Shown piece by piece: positions 18,026-27,058 of a stretch of DNA of 64,000 nt; the stretch's first letter is position 1; each line of letters starts with the position of its first letter. The position numbers and the translations under genes are program-made. The notes beneath the pieces were generated by a model. That model was not told the DNA's origin and did no database searches. It saw nothing but the letters and a program-made list of their open reading frames with translations. The stretch is from Cylindrotheca closterium (lineage: Eukaryota > Bacillariophyta > Bacillariophyceae > Bacillariales > Bacillariaceae), in the NCBI GenBank assembly GCA_933822405.4, contig CAKOGP040000002.1:605851-669850 (forward strand), in the 5' to 3' direction.

Positions 18026-19051
18026 ATGAAAGAAGAATTACTTCCTCAATCGAACCTTTCCGGCTCACAAACTTCCAAACTTGAGCCGAACGTGCAAAAA
18101 GACTGCATAGAACCAGATAAGATGATGGCAGGACGTAGAGAGAGTCTCTTTTCGTTGTCACTGCGTTCCCAGCCTTCCTATTGCTCAGAATTATCCTGGG
18201 ACAGTGAGGACGAAGACGATTCTGACTCTTCGTGCTTTTCCGAAGATGATTATCTAGATGCACAAATAATCAGAGGAGATTTCATCCTCGAAAAGCCCCT
18301 GGATGCAAAAGAGTTGGATCGCTTGTTCGACTGGGGGGTTGGATACAAGGCTCCTCCCAAGTTCACAGAATCGGTGCATGACTTCCCTATGAAAGTTCCC
18401 ACTCGAAGAGATTCCATAACTGATAATGACACCTTCAGTAGAAGTGACGAGTTTCGAAACGATATTTTTAGATCCACTCGAAGCGATGCTTTTGAATCCG
18501 TCTTATCTGCAATCTCAGATGAATTTGAATCCAGAGATCTTGATTCTTTAGACTCACGGTTCAGCTTGGATGATGAAGAGAAGGATGACCCAAAGACACC
18601 TCCCACCTCGAAAGGGAGGAACAACGAAAGCTGCATGGTGGAGGATGGAGCGGAGTCAATTGCTGACTCTGCATATGGATCCAACTCCAGTACATTGGAA
18701 GACCGATGGACGGAGGGCGGAACTCACGAAAAGCTGCAGCCTAGTGTCAATAGGTGGAGAGATGGATTGACTCCTGACAAAAGTCTGAGACCAAGCATAG
18801 AACGACCAATGATGCCACCGCCGAGGAGAAGACCCAGCAACAGTGGTGATGATTGGGATGTCACCAAAAGGCATTCCTTAAAGAGCTCTTCCTTGCACTT
18901 CGAAATCATCAATTCACAAATCCAAGCCGAGGTGGGACTAAGAATGTCCGACTCTCTTCCAGCACAGAAGATCATGGAAGCAATCATGTCTGTTTTGCAA
19001 AACCCGGACTATCAAGAAGAGTCGAAGGAAGAATCGAAATACGAACAATAG
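18026..19051 (+). CDS. Tandem acidic family, paralog 3 (unknown function)
   Basis: 341 residues if read from 18026, or 309 from the ATG at 18122 that aligns with the conserved MMxGxRxSLFS start. The extra N-terminal part (SGSQTSKLEPNVQKDCIEP) corresponds to sequence that is untranslated leader in paralogs 1 and 2. Otherwise the order is the same: acidic run, GDFILEKPLDAKELDRLFDW, PTRRDSITDND, RSDAFESVLSAISDEFESRD, DSAYGSNSSTLEDRWTEGG, PPPRRRPSNSGDDW and the C-terminal helix. It is the most diverged copy at its 3' end. Four Arg-x-(x)-Ser sites are shared across the family, consistent with basophilic kinase targets (inference). Confidence 0.76.
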   Translation: MKEELLPQSNLSGSQTSKLEPNVQKDCIEPDKMMAGRRESLFSLSLRSQPSYCSELSWDSEDEDDSDSSCFSEDDYLDAQIIRGDFILEKPLDAKELDRLFDWGVGYKAPPKFTESVHDFPMKVPTRRDSITDNDTFSRSDEFRNDIFRSTRSDAFESVLSAISDEFESRDLDSLDSRFSLDDEEKDDPKTPPTSKGRNNESCMVEDGAESIADSAYGSNSSTLEDRWTEGGTHEKLQPSVNRWRDGLTPDKSLRPSIERPMMPPPRRRPSNSGDDWDVTKRHSLKSSSLHFEIINSQIQAEVGLRMSDSLPAQKIMEAIMSVLQNPDYQEESKEESKYEQ

Positions 19052-19319
19052 CGCTATCAAATCATTTGATGTAGGACACGTACTATGAATCGAAAATACC
19101 TTACTTTTCATGTACTCCAATACTAAATGCAAATCATTTTTGTCACAACGGAAGATTCGTGTATTCATTCGAGCTGCTATTAAAAGTTTTGGCTGTATGT
19201 ATGTCTTTCCCGCACCAGTTGGCTAAAGACACGGTCGTTCCGATTCGGCAACCCATTTTTTGGATTCAAGGAGGAAGATCTAGTTTTTGTTTTTGTTTGA
19301 TACGGTATCGACTACTAGT

Positions 19320-20243
19320 TTATCGAAGAAGCTTGTCAATCTCATCCAAAAAAGCCTTCTTGGTGGCAGGATCCCTGGCGATGGGAGTCAATTCCTTAAT
19401 TCCACCCAAAACAGGCGCACGGACAAACTTGAGACGATCTTGGACCGCCTTGGGAAAGAGTGGCTTGATAAGACCGACAAAGGCTTGCAAGACGAATGGA
19501 AGGTTGGTAATCATGGTGGGTCCAGCCAAGTAAGGATAATATTTGGAGTATTGGTTGGAAGACTCGGTCAAAGCCTTGGAGAAGTCGGAATCCGGAGGCT
19601 TGCGGACGCCCTTGATATCGTTGGCAAAGATGACTTGCGACAATTTTCCACTTTTGATCGAGCGGTCATTGGCAACCAGGTTGTGAACCTCCTTAACATA
19701 CATGAAGAACTCTTCCATTTGCTTGACCGAGACGGCTTGCATCAATTTTTTGTCGTCAATGAGGGACGCACGAATAATGTACACCAGATTGCCTTCTTTG
19801 GTAGATACAGAAATGATGTTCTTTTCCGTGATGAACTTGTTGATCACGGATGCATGGGGAGCACTATCACGGACCACATCGTTGTTCCATCCTCCTTCGG
19901 CAGTGGCCTCGGCGTACGCTTTTTGGGCAGCCTCAACGACAGCCTTTCCATTTCCCGATCTGTACTTGATAGCTTCCCTGAGAGAGTCGGCTGCTTCTTT
20001 CTTGGAATCGAAACCCATAGCAAAGCGGAGCAAGTCAATCTCGGCAAAGTCAGGAGCAATTTTACTCAACTCTTTGATGGTGGCACTGTTGGCCTGGATC
20101 AAGTCGTCAACCTTGCTGGTTTCCAAGGCAGTTGCTTGGAGCGGAGTGCTGGCAAGAGTTCTGGCAGCATTAGGAACGGCTGGAACAAAGGCATTGGCCG
20201 AGCTGGCACAAGTCGCAATCAATAATAGTGATCTCAACATCAT
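19320..20243 (-). CDS. CRAL-TRIO (Sec14-like) lipid-binding protein, plastid-targeted
   Basis: A 307-residue protein from the tandem ATG at 20243. The N-terminus is a signal peptide ending in ASSANAFVPAVP, the diatom ASAFAP-type plastid signal. After ~50 residues comes a CRAL-TRIO N-like helix (DLLRFAMGFDSKKEAADSLR), then the lipid-binding fold: VIFANDIKGV near 205 and YYPYLAGPTMITNLPFVLQA near 235, followed by IKPLFPKAVQDRLKFV. Family members bind phosphoinositides, tocopherol or other hydrophobic ligands; the ligand here is unknown. A 14-bp perfect inverted repeat sits 134 bp upstream. Confidence 0.83.
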   Translation of the reverse strand: MMLRSLLLIATCASSANAFVPAVPNAARTLASTPLQATALETSKVDDLIQANSATIKELSKIAPDFAEIDLLRFAMGFDSKKEAADSLREAIKYRSGNGKAVVEAAQKAYAEATAEGGWNNDVVRDSAPHASVINKFITEKNIISVSTKEGNLVYIIRASLIDDKKLMQAVSVKQMEEFFMYVKEVHNLVANDRSIKSGKLSQVIFANDIKGVRKPPDSDFSKALTESSNQYSKYYPYLAGPTMITNLPFVLQAFVGLIKPLFPKAVQDRLKFVRAPVLGGIKELTPIARDPATKKAFLDEIDKLLR

Positions 20244-21019
20244 ATTCCCTTTTTGTGTACGGTAGGTATATAGGATATAGGTATCTGTGGCGATGAATTG
20301 AAGCGACGACAGAAGGAAACTTATTATCGGCGGTTGATGTACCGTACGGAATCTTGTCCCGCCGCGTCGTGTGATCAAAACTGGGATGACATACGTCATC
20401 CCAGTTTTCAACACGCATCATGACGAGACATCAACTTCCACTCTCGTGCTAGGGTACAAGGTACCAGTGGTATCTTTTTTTGCTCCATTCTCAAAATAGC
20501 TGCAGGACCAGTTATTATACAATTGGTACTTCATGAAAAAATAAAATAATTTCTGATAGGAGCTTACCGGGCAGTGCTATGGAACTTTCATCTAATAGCA
20601 TGATTGTGAGAAAGATGAGTGAGACTGCTTTCTGCTTGAAGTAGGAGTATCCTCCATTTATTTTGTACATGAAAATAGCATTCTTCTCCTCTCAGTGACA
20701 TATACTGATACTATTAACGCTCTTCCAATAACATCTCCATCTGGTTTCGCTGTATCTTCCTTCACCTTCTAAATACTTATTTCACTCTTCCAGCGTATGA
20801 CGAATCAGTCGAGTAAGTCAGCCACCAAGTCATAGAGATGCAATTCGGTGTTGCATATTGTATTGTAAAAGTATTACGTACCGGGTACGTAGACATGAAG
20901 AATAATAAGATACACTCTATTTTTTAATATAGCTGTTACCTTTAAAACATGATGCTGGCTGCCTTCCCACAGCAATACCGCTGTACAATACAGGAAGCTC
21001 TTTGCTTTGTTTTTCTTGT
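20244..21019. other. Spacer upstream of the CRAL-TRIO gene
   Basis: 776 bp with no supported gene. It includes the inverted repeat at 20377-20408 and GTAC-containing short palindromes (GGTACC at 20460, GTACCGGGTACG near 20878). The right end is the 3' flank of the F-box gene. Confidence 0.55.
20377..20408. promoter_or_regulatory. 14-bp perfect inverted repeat with 4-nt loop
   Basis: AAAACTGGGATGAC, then ATAC, then the exact reverse complement. It lies 134-165 bp upstream of the CRAL-TRIO start. The centre (TGACATACGTCA) resembles two CRE/bZIP half-sites. A dimeric-factor site or a hairpin in the leader are both possible. Confidence 0.6.
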
Positions 21020-22654
21020 TTATATTTCTGGATACGATGGCAAGTCTGCCAACTCGGAAGTATCATCCTCAACAGTTTCCTTCTTGATAGTAGTATGGTG
21101 TTGATATTGATGCGTAATCAGCTGGTCATGTTTGCTGGTGAACCGAGTCAAGTTGAATTGAAATGGAACGTTACCATAATTGACCGAGACTGGATCATTG
21201 GTATCAATGCCCACCACTCCAAATAGATTATTTTCCAAGAATTCCGAATCAATTTGCTTCCATCCATAGCCCAAAAAGACTCCGTTCAAGGTAAAGAAGA
21301 TACCTCGGGCCACATAATCAATCCCACATCCAACGGTGTCACCCGTTCCGAAACACGGACCAAATCGTTCCAACATGGCCCCGGACGCATGAAAGGTGCC
21401 TCCATCATCACCATGGTAGCCAAAGGATTGGGCGTCCCATCCGGGCATTCGAGTCTGACACGAAAAGGACTCGGTGGCCACTCCAACGGCGACGCAATCC
21501 CGAGGCGATCGTTGGGTGTTGGAAGACGACTCCAAAATGGAAACTTCAAAATAGGCCACCATGCGTGGACCCACTCGGAGCGTCAAATTGTTATTGCTGT
21601 TGTTATTATGGCCATCCACGTAGGGTGCGCAGAAAGGTCGTTCAATATGCGAAAGGGATCTTCCGTAAATGGCACTGCTGGAACCTCGGCACAAGAGATC
21701 AAAGAGGGAAGAGGGTTTTCCAGTTGTTGCCTTTTTTAACAAAAATCCTCTCTTTTGGCTCATACTAGTGGTGGAAGATTTGCTGGTGCCGTCATTGGTG
21801 CTTCGCGTGGGTCGCGGCAGGGGATGATTGGAACGAATGCAGCGGTCTCCCGAACCAACTCGCCCCGTATATTGAATGCTTTTCTTGTTTTGGCAAGTAA
21901 TCACCACCAATTCATCTTGATTGGGAGTCAATGTACGTTCAATGATTTGCAAGGAACGACTGTGATGATTGAGACGAACTGTGCGATGAACTCGTCGGCA
22001 AGTTCCCAACAAGGTCTCGTCGACCTTGGTGGGTAGATTGGCAGGCGTCATGCTAATCAGTAGTGGAAGATTGACCGTCATGTTGCAATTGGGTCCTTTG
22101 AGGACTGTTGGAATCATGGTCGAGTCCACGAGCAAGGCATTTGATGGCATTAATCCTTCCCACAGACTCTGGCACTTGGTCATCCAAAACGAGTCTGCAG
22201 ACAACAACAACTGGCGAAACTTGTGATTCAATGCCATAACATTGCGGATAGAGGGCAAGTCGAGAAAAGAACACATGTAAAGGTAAACATCTTCTGGTAC
22301 TTGGTCCATTGGCTGCGGTTGAAAGGCTGCAAATTCCCAAGCAAAGGCAGGAACATTCATTGATGTTTTGGTTGTTGCATTCGCATTGCGAACAGTAGTG
22401 TTGTTGCTACTAGGAGCAACAGCAACAGCAGAAGCAGCAGCAGAAGGCAAAGGAGAAGAGGGCGCATTTTGCTTAGATCTTTCTCGTTTGCGACTGATCA
22501 TCATCGTGGTGGTCTGAGGAGCAGAGGATGCGTGTTGTTGATTCCATCCTTCCTCTTCATCGGAAGACGATGTAAATTCGGCAGGATTGGCCGCAGTGGC
22601 ATCAAAGGCATCCCAAGAAACCAAGCGTTGACGGGAAGAGACTCTTCGGATCAT
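21020..22654 (-). CDS. F-box and SPRY domain protein
   Basis: A 544-residue protein without introns. The N-terminal ~110 residues are low complexity (Ser, Ala, Asn, Thr). An F-box-like motif follows at about 113-155 (VPEDVYLYMCSFLDLPSIRN, then FRQLLLSADSFWMTKC). The C-terminal part from about 365 is a SPRY/B30.2-like fold: MVAYFEVSILE, CVAVGVATESF, MPGWDAQSFGYHGDDG, GDTVGCGIDYVARGIFFTLN and the ending VSVNYGNVPFQFNL. F-box plus SPRY proteins act as substrate receptors of SCF ubiquitin ligases; the substrate is unknown. Confidence 0.85.
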   Translation of the reverse strand: MIRRVSSRQRLVSWDAFDATAANPAEFTSSSDEEEGWNQQHASSAPQTTTMMISRKRERSKQNAPSSPLPSAAASAVAVAPSSNNTTVRNANATTKTSMNVPAFAWEFAAFQPQPMDQVPEDVYLYMCSFLDLPSIRNVMALNHKFRQLLLSADSFWMTKCQSLWEGLMPSNALLVDSTMIPTVLKGPNCNMTVNLPLLISMTPANLPTKVDETLLGTCRRVHRTVRLNHHSRSLQIIERTLTPNQDELVVITCQNKKSIQYTGRVGSGDRCIRSNHPLPRPTRSTNDGTSKSSTTSMSQKRGFLLKKATTGKPSSLFDLLCRGSSSAIYGRSLSHIERPFCAPYVDGHNNNSNNNLTLRVGPRMVAYFEVSILESSSNTQRSPRDCVAVGVATESFSCQTRMPGWDAQSFGYHGDDGGTFHASGAMLERFGPCFGTGDTVGCGIDYVARGIFFTLNGVFLGYGWKQIDSEFLENNLFGVVGIDTNDPVSVNYGNVPFQFNLTRFTSKHDQLITHQYQHHTTIKKETVEDDTSELADLPSYPEI

Positions 22655-24160
22655 TCTTTTTATGTTTTGTGTGTTTGCAATTTAGATTTGTGACTGAATA
22701 AATGAACTTGGAACTGCCTGAAGCTACAGTACGTACAGTAATATGCTCAATTTCAATCAATATCTTCTCCAAAGTTTTACCACTTCGAAGAAAAATCAGA
22801 ACTCTCTCGCCAGTCAAGGAAGCAAATGAATTCTTCTGGTTGACACCACCGAACACCGAAGCTTTCTGTGCCTAAACCGCCTCCAAAACACTTTTGTACC
22901 AGCTGCTACGAGTTTCTGCTATTTGAAAATTCGAATGGGACGTGTCTACGACATTATTTCTCCAATCACATGACCGCGCGTCATTGGTTCAAGTCACGTG
23001 TCATCAATCCGAAACGCGAAGATCCAATCAATATTCATGCTTCGATATCTGGGGGGACAGTACTGTACTTTACTATTGGGGCATAATAATATTTGGGACT
23101 GTCACGATGATTGATTATTGTACTAGCTACAAGTAGCTACTATGCATACAGTACTCTTGCCGCCTGCATTTACTGTAGGTTGTCACTAGATACTATCATA
23201 GTTCAGTATTGGCATTTTTGCATCACTGTCCAAGATGCCTCGAACTAACTACAATCGAATGATCATGGTGATTGGGTGAAGAAGTTGTTGGGACAGTAGT
23301 ACTATCCTTCCCGTCGTTCGTGGTGGTACCGGTAGTCGTAGTAGTAACTAGCTACTAGTACTGTAGGTACCTCCTTGTATTACTGCCTATCGTTGCTAGG
23401 TCTTGTTAGTGCCTGTATTTGGTACTTTGCATTTTCACTACCACTAGCTCGCTCCTCCTCAGCATTTTCCTTTTTGTACTACCTACTAGTAGTATCATAT
23501 AGTAGTACACGTACCAGGTAGGACCGGTGCTGTACTGTTTCCAAGCAAGATGCCTCGAACTTAAACTACCACTGGCCTACCAGTACCTATACACATCCAT
23601 ACAGTTTCAGTACGGGTACTAACAAGTTAGTACCTGGTACTGGTAGCGAGGAGGGTGTAACCCAAAAGCGCATTCTTACCGGGGATAATACGTACTGTCT
23701 TCTTTTGAGGACCCTCCTACCGGTATTGGAGGACCATCCCCAAAAATCATCATCTGGATGAGCTGGTTGATTCATTCATTCATCACGGAACTCCATTCAT
23801 TCATTCAATTGCACTGGTACCACCACAGTGTGGTTTTCTTGCAGTTAGGAGATAGGAACTTTGAACTTGGGAGCTTTTGGGGTCAATTTTTGAGCCCGAC
23901 TAGTAATATGGTGGTGAAACTAACAAGAAGCTAGCAACAAGGTAAAAGTTCAAGCAAAATGATGGTTGTTTCATTCTTCTTCTAGGTACTCTTAGCGCCT
24001 GCAGCTTTTTTTTCAAAAAGCATGTAATAGGACTACATGTATCCATGATCATTATTATTATTATTGATTATGTAGCATTCATAAAATTTACTGGACAGTA
24101 TTTTTGCGTCAATTGCTGCCAACAACAAGCATTTTTTTTTAAAACAATTGTTTTGTAATT
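22655..24160. other. 1.5-kb intergenic region, GTAC-rich, no gene seen
   Basis: No coding region is supported. From about 23050 to 23720 the sequence is crowded with GTAC, TAGTAC, CTAGCTA and GGTACC words, including ACAGTACTGT at 23057-23066. From 23776 there are ATTC repeats (near 23771-23805), and a TTATTATTATTA run lies near 24052. Confidence 0.6.
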
Positions 24161-24934
24161 TTATGCATCTTGCATCATTAATCCTTGCGACAAGTCATTG
24201 TCAAAAATAACTTCATTCAAGGAGGAAGTCGACTCTCGATAGCCGGCAAAATATCCATCCAACCTTAGGAATCGCAACACTTTGCGCACCAGGTGAAATC
24301 CCAAAAAGGTATACCAAGCCGATTGTATCCAATAATAGATTCGATAGCGATTGGAAAACAGCGCTCCAAAGGCCAATATGGCGAGTGCGCTCATGAGCAA
24401 CCACGCAATGGTCTTGCCCAAAATGGCCCATGCCGAAATATGGTGGTGATGAGGAGGAGGAGGCGGCGGAATGGGAACTGCCGTGCTGGGAACCTGTGAG
24501 GGTGCGGGAGAACTGGATGGTGGTTGGGATGGACTCGGTGATACGGATGGTGGTTGGGACGGAGGAATGGATTCCGTACTGTTGGAAGTGGGTACCACCG
24601 AGGCCGAAGGAGCTGGTGACTTGCTAGGAGCCGGCGATACCGTGGGAGGTTCGGAAGAAGTAGGAGACACAGTCGGAGGCTTGGATGTGGTGGGAACTGG
24701 ACTCGTGGTAGAATTATTCACCGTGGGCACTTGAGAAACAGTAGGAACTGGTGAAACGGTAGGAGCCATAGAGCTGGATGGCAGCGCATTGGGAGAGATT
24801 GTAGAAGGGGCGATGGATGCGGTTGTGGTTGTGGTTGTGGTTGTCGTGTCAGGGTCTGCCACGGCCAAACCAGTCGTTGTCACGGCCAACACAAGGCAAA
24901 TCCAACATTGTAGTGAGAATTGTATTGGCATCAT
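24161..24934 (-). CDS. Mucin-like single-pass membrane protein (Pro/Ser/Thr repeat)
   Basis: A 257-residue protein. Residues 1-27 are a signal peptide. Residues 28-165 are almost only Thr, Ser, Pro, Ala, Val: a TTTTTTTTT run, then repeated PTVSP, PSxSP and SPAPS units, ending in PPPPPPHHHH. A hydrophobic segment near 168-188 (ILGKTIAWLLMSALAILAFG) anchors it, with a second hydrophobic stretch near 197-212. The acidic tail includes DNDLSQGLMMQDA. Such Ser/Pro-rich stalks are heavily O-glycosylated in diatom cell-wall and adhesion proteins; a surface role is inference. Confidence 0.7.
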   Translation of the reverse strand: MMPIQFSLQCWICLVLAVTTTGLAVADPDTTTTTTTTTASIAPSTISPNALPSSSMAPTVSPVPTVSQVPTVNNSTTSPVPTTSKPPTVSPTSSEPPTVSPAPSKSPAPSASVVPTSNSTESIPPSQPPSVSPSPSQPPSSSPAPSQVPSTAVPIPPPPPPHHHHISAWAILGKTIAWLLMSALAILAFGALFSNRYRIYYWIQSAWYTFLGFHLVRKVLRFLRLDGYFAGYRESTSSLNEVIFDNDLSQGLMMQDA

Positions 24935-25569
24935 GATGAAATTGATCTATTCTGTCTGCTCTGGTGATGTTTGGGGCACCAATAAGCTTGTATGGTAGAC
25001 GATAACAAACAGCTGATTAAACAAGATTCAACTTGAAACTTCGTTTTGGTCTTTTTTTTTTCGGTTCATTCGTTTTCGTTTCAGCATTTTCAAATCGGAG
25101 TCCCGATGAGATGAGTGAGTGAGTCACTAGCAAAAGAACCCGGATCAGAATATATCTTGCAACTGTTCGGTCTACCTACAGGGATTTTGTGTAGAAGCTC
25201 TACCAAAACCGAAATTGGGATCGATTTTGGATGTGACGCTTCGTGGATTCCAAGCAATCGAAACTTGTGCAATATAAAAAACTCCAAAAGAGTGGAACGT
25301 GTTATCAGTTTGAAAGGTTCCGTTGAAAGTATTGCTATCAACTTCAATCGTTGCTACACACAAGCAAGCAAGCAAGCAAGCAAACAGTCGAAAAGTAGAT
25401 ATTGTTTCAGTTTCGTTCCATCAATAGAATAGAATCCAAGAGTATTCAAAATAAGTTATACACAATCGATTGAACAAAGCAAGACGCAAAGACAACAGCA
25501 TTGCTTTTTTTCTGACTCGTTACACATACAATCCAATCCAATATACAATACACAATACACAATACAATA
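24935..25569. other. Divergent spacer with (CAAG)n repeat
   Basis: 635 bp between the mucin-like gene and the Rab gene. It contains about six CAAG units at 25359-25383 and an ATACAATACACAATAC tract just before the Rab start. No gene is supported. Confidence 0.55.
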
Positions 25570-26382
25570 ATGCCTCCTCCACCGCCACCACCACCAAGTG
25601 CACCACCCAAAGAATTTCCATATGATTATCTATTCAAAGTATTGGTGATTGGGGATGCATCCGTCGGCAAGGTACGAGATGATACATGTGTTTGTTGTAC
25701 ATGTTTGTGTTAGGTTATCTTTTCCAATGCATTGACTCACAATCAGTCCTCGTTGTTCTTTTGCAATGTATGAATGCATGAACCAATTCCATCGCACTTA
25801 TATCCTATAACTCATGATTATGTGTCACAGTCTTCCATGTTGCTTCGATTTACCGATGATTCCTTTGACGAACACATTCAATCAACGATTGGTGTCGATT
25901 TCAAGGTCAAACACATTGACATGGATGGGAGGCGGGTCAAACTGACCATTTGGGATACCGCGGGACAAGAACGGTTTCGGACCTTGACCTCGAGTTATTA
26001 CCGGGGGGCCCATGGAGTGGTGTTGGTGTACGATGTCACCCAAACGGATTCCTTTGAAAATTTGGAACAATGGCTCAAGGAAGTCCAATTGTATTCGCCC
26101 AACAATGGCGAGTCTGTCATCAAGTTATTGGTGGGGAATAAAATTGACCTAGACCGCAAGGTGGAACGGGAACGAGCCGATGCTTGGGCTCGATCGCATG
26201 GGATGCTCTTTTTGGAAGCTTCGGCCAAGACTAAGGAAGGGATTCGTCAAGTCTTTATGGAAGTGGTTCAAAAGATATTGGACAATCCAGATGCCTTGTC
26301 AACGGCAGTGCCAGGAAAACCAAAGATGCAAATTAAACGGCCAACGATTGATGATGATGACGATGATGGTGGATGTTGTTAG
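25570..26382 (+). CDS. RAB18: Rab18-like small GTPase, two exons
   Basis: Exons 25570-25671 and 25831-26382 with a 159-bp GTACGA..TCACAG intron give 217 residues. The first exon, absent from the ATG-to-stop frames, encodes MPPPPPPPPSAPPKEF and the P-loop up to GDASVGK; the second opens with SSMLLRFTDDSF. Switch and guanine motifs follow: TIGVDFKVK, WDTAGQERFRTL, NKID and EASAK. The C-terminal CC after a poly-Asp stretch is a double prenylation signal. FTDDSF and SYYRGAHGVVLVYDVT favour Rab18 (lipid droplet/ER trafficking). The proline-rich N-terminus is unusual. The intron contains an internal acceptor and donor that could define a 21-nt micro-exon. Confidence 0.88.
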
Positions 26383-27058
26383 CTCTCTCTCTCGTTACAA
26401 TTGCTACCTATTGTCATTCTCAGTTATTCTCTCCTCATTTATGGAATTTCTGTCTTGTGTGCGCACGCAGTTGACTGACTGAATCGCTCAATCAATCAAT
26501 CAATCAATCCTCGGAAAGCAAAATTTATATAAACACACCAATCAATAGACTCTTTTACGAATTAACCACCAAACTAGCAATGCCTAGTAAACACTAGTGC
26601 AGTGATGCAATATAAAATGGGAGGACGACTGTGACTACCGTATATTGTAGCATCAATAGTGTCATTGCCATTACATCATTCGCTACGGTATATAGGGGGC
26701 GTTGTCATTCATCCGCAGTTGTTGCCACATACGGTAGGAGATGATGTATCCAAATACACTTTCGTACTAGAGTAGGATGCGGTACCAAGCTTCTGTCACT
26801 ACTTGGAGTCGTCATTGTTGGAACAACAAGTACTTGTTAATAGCTACTGTATACAGTATAGTCTGTTTATACACATACTATTCCTCTGTTGTTTTATAAT
26901 CATTTTATAATATCCCTCATCCATTCCAAGGAGGCACTCCCAACGACGACGTGCCCACTATCCATTTCATTTTCATCTATATAATATTTGTTCCTTGCTC
27001 TTTTTCTTCTGACTCCTACTAAAAGTCAAAAAGAAGAAGAAGAAGAAACAAAAACAAT
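26383..27058. other. Convergent 3' spacer between Rab18-like and HMBS genes
   Basis: 676 bp. It begins with the Rab 3' flank, has an (AATC)n run at 26489-26510, and shows many GTA/TAC-rich words near 26630-26880. No gene or RNA is supported. Confidence 0.55.

Noticed and set aside
19287..20225. 312-codon and 187-codon open frames opposite the CRAL-TRIO gene
   Set aside because: Shadows of a conserved coding strand; no domain and no independent support.
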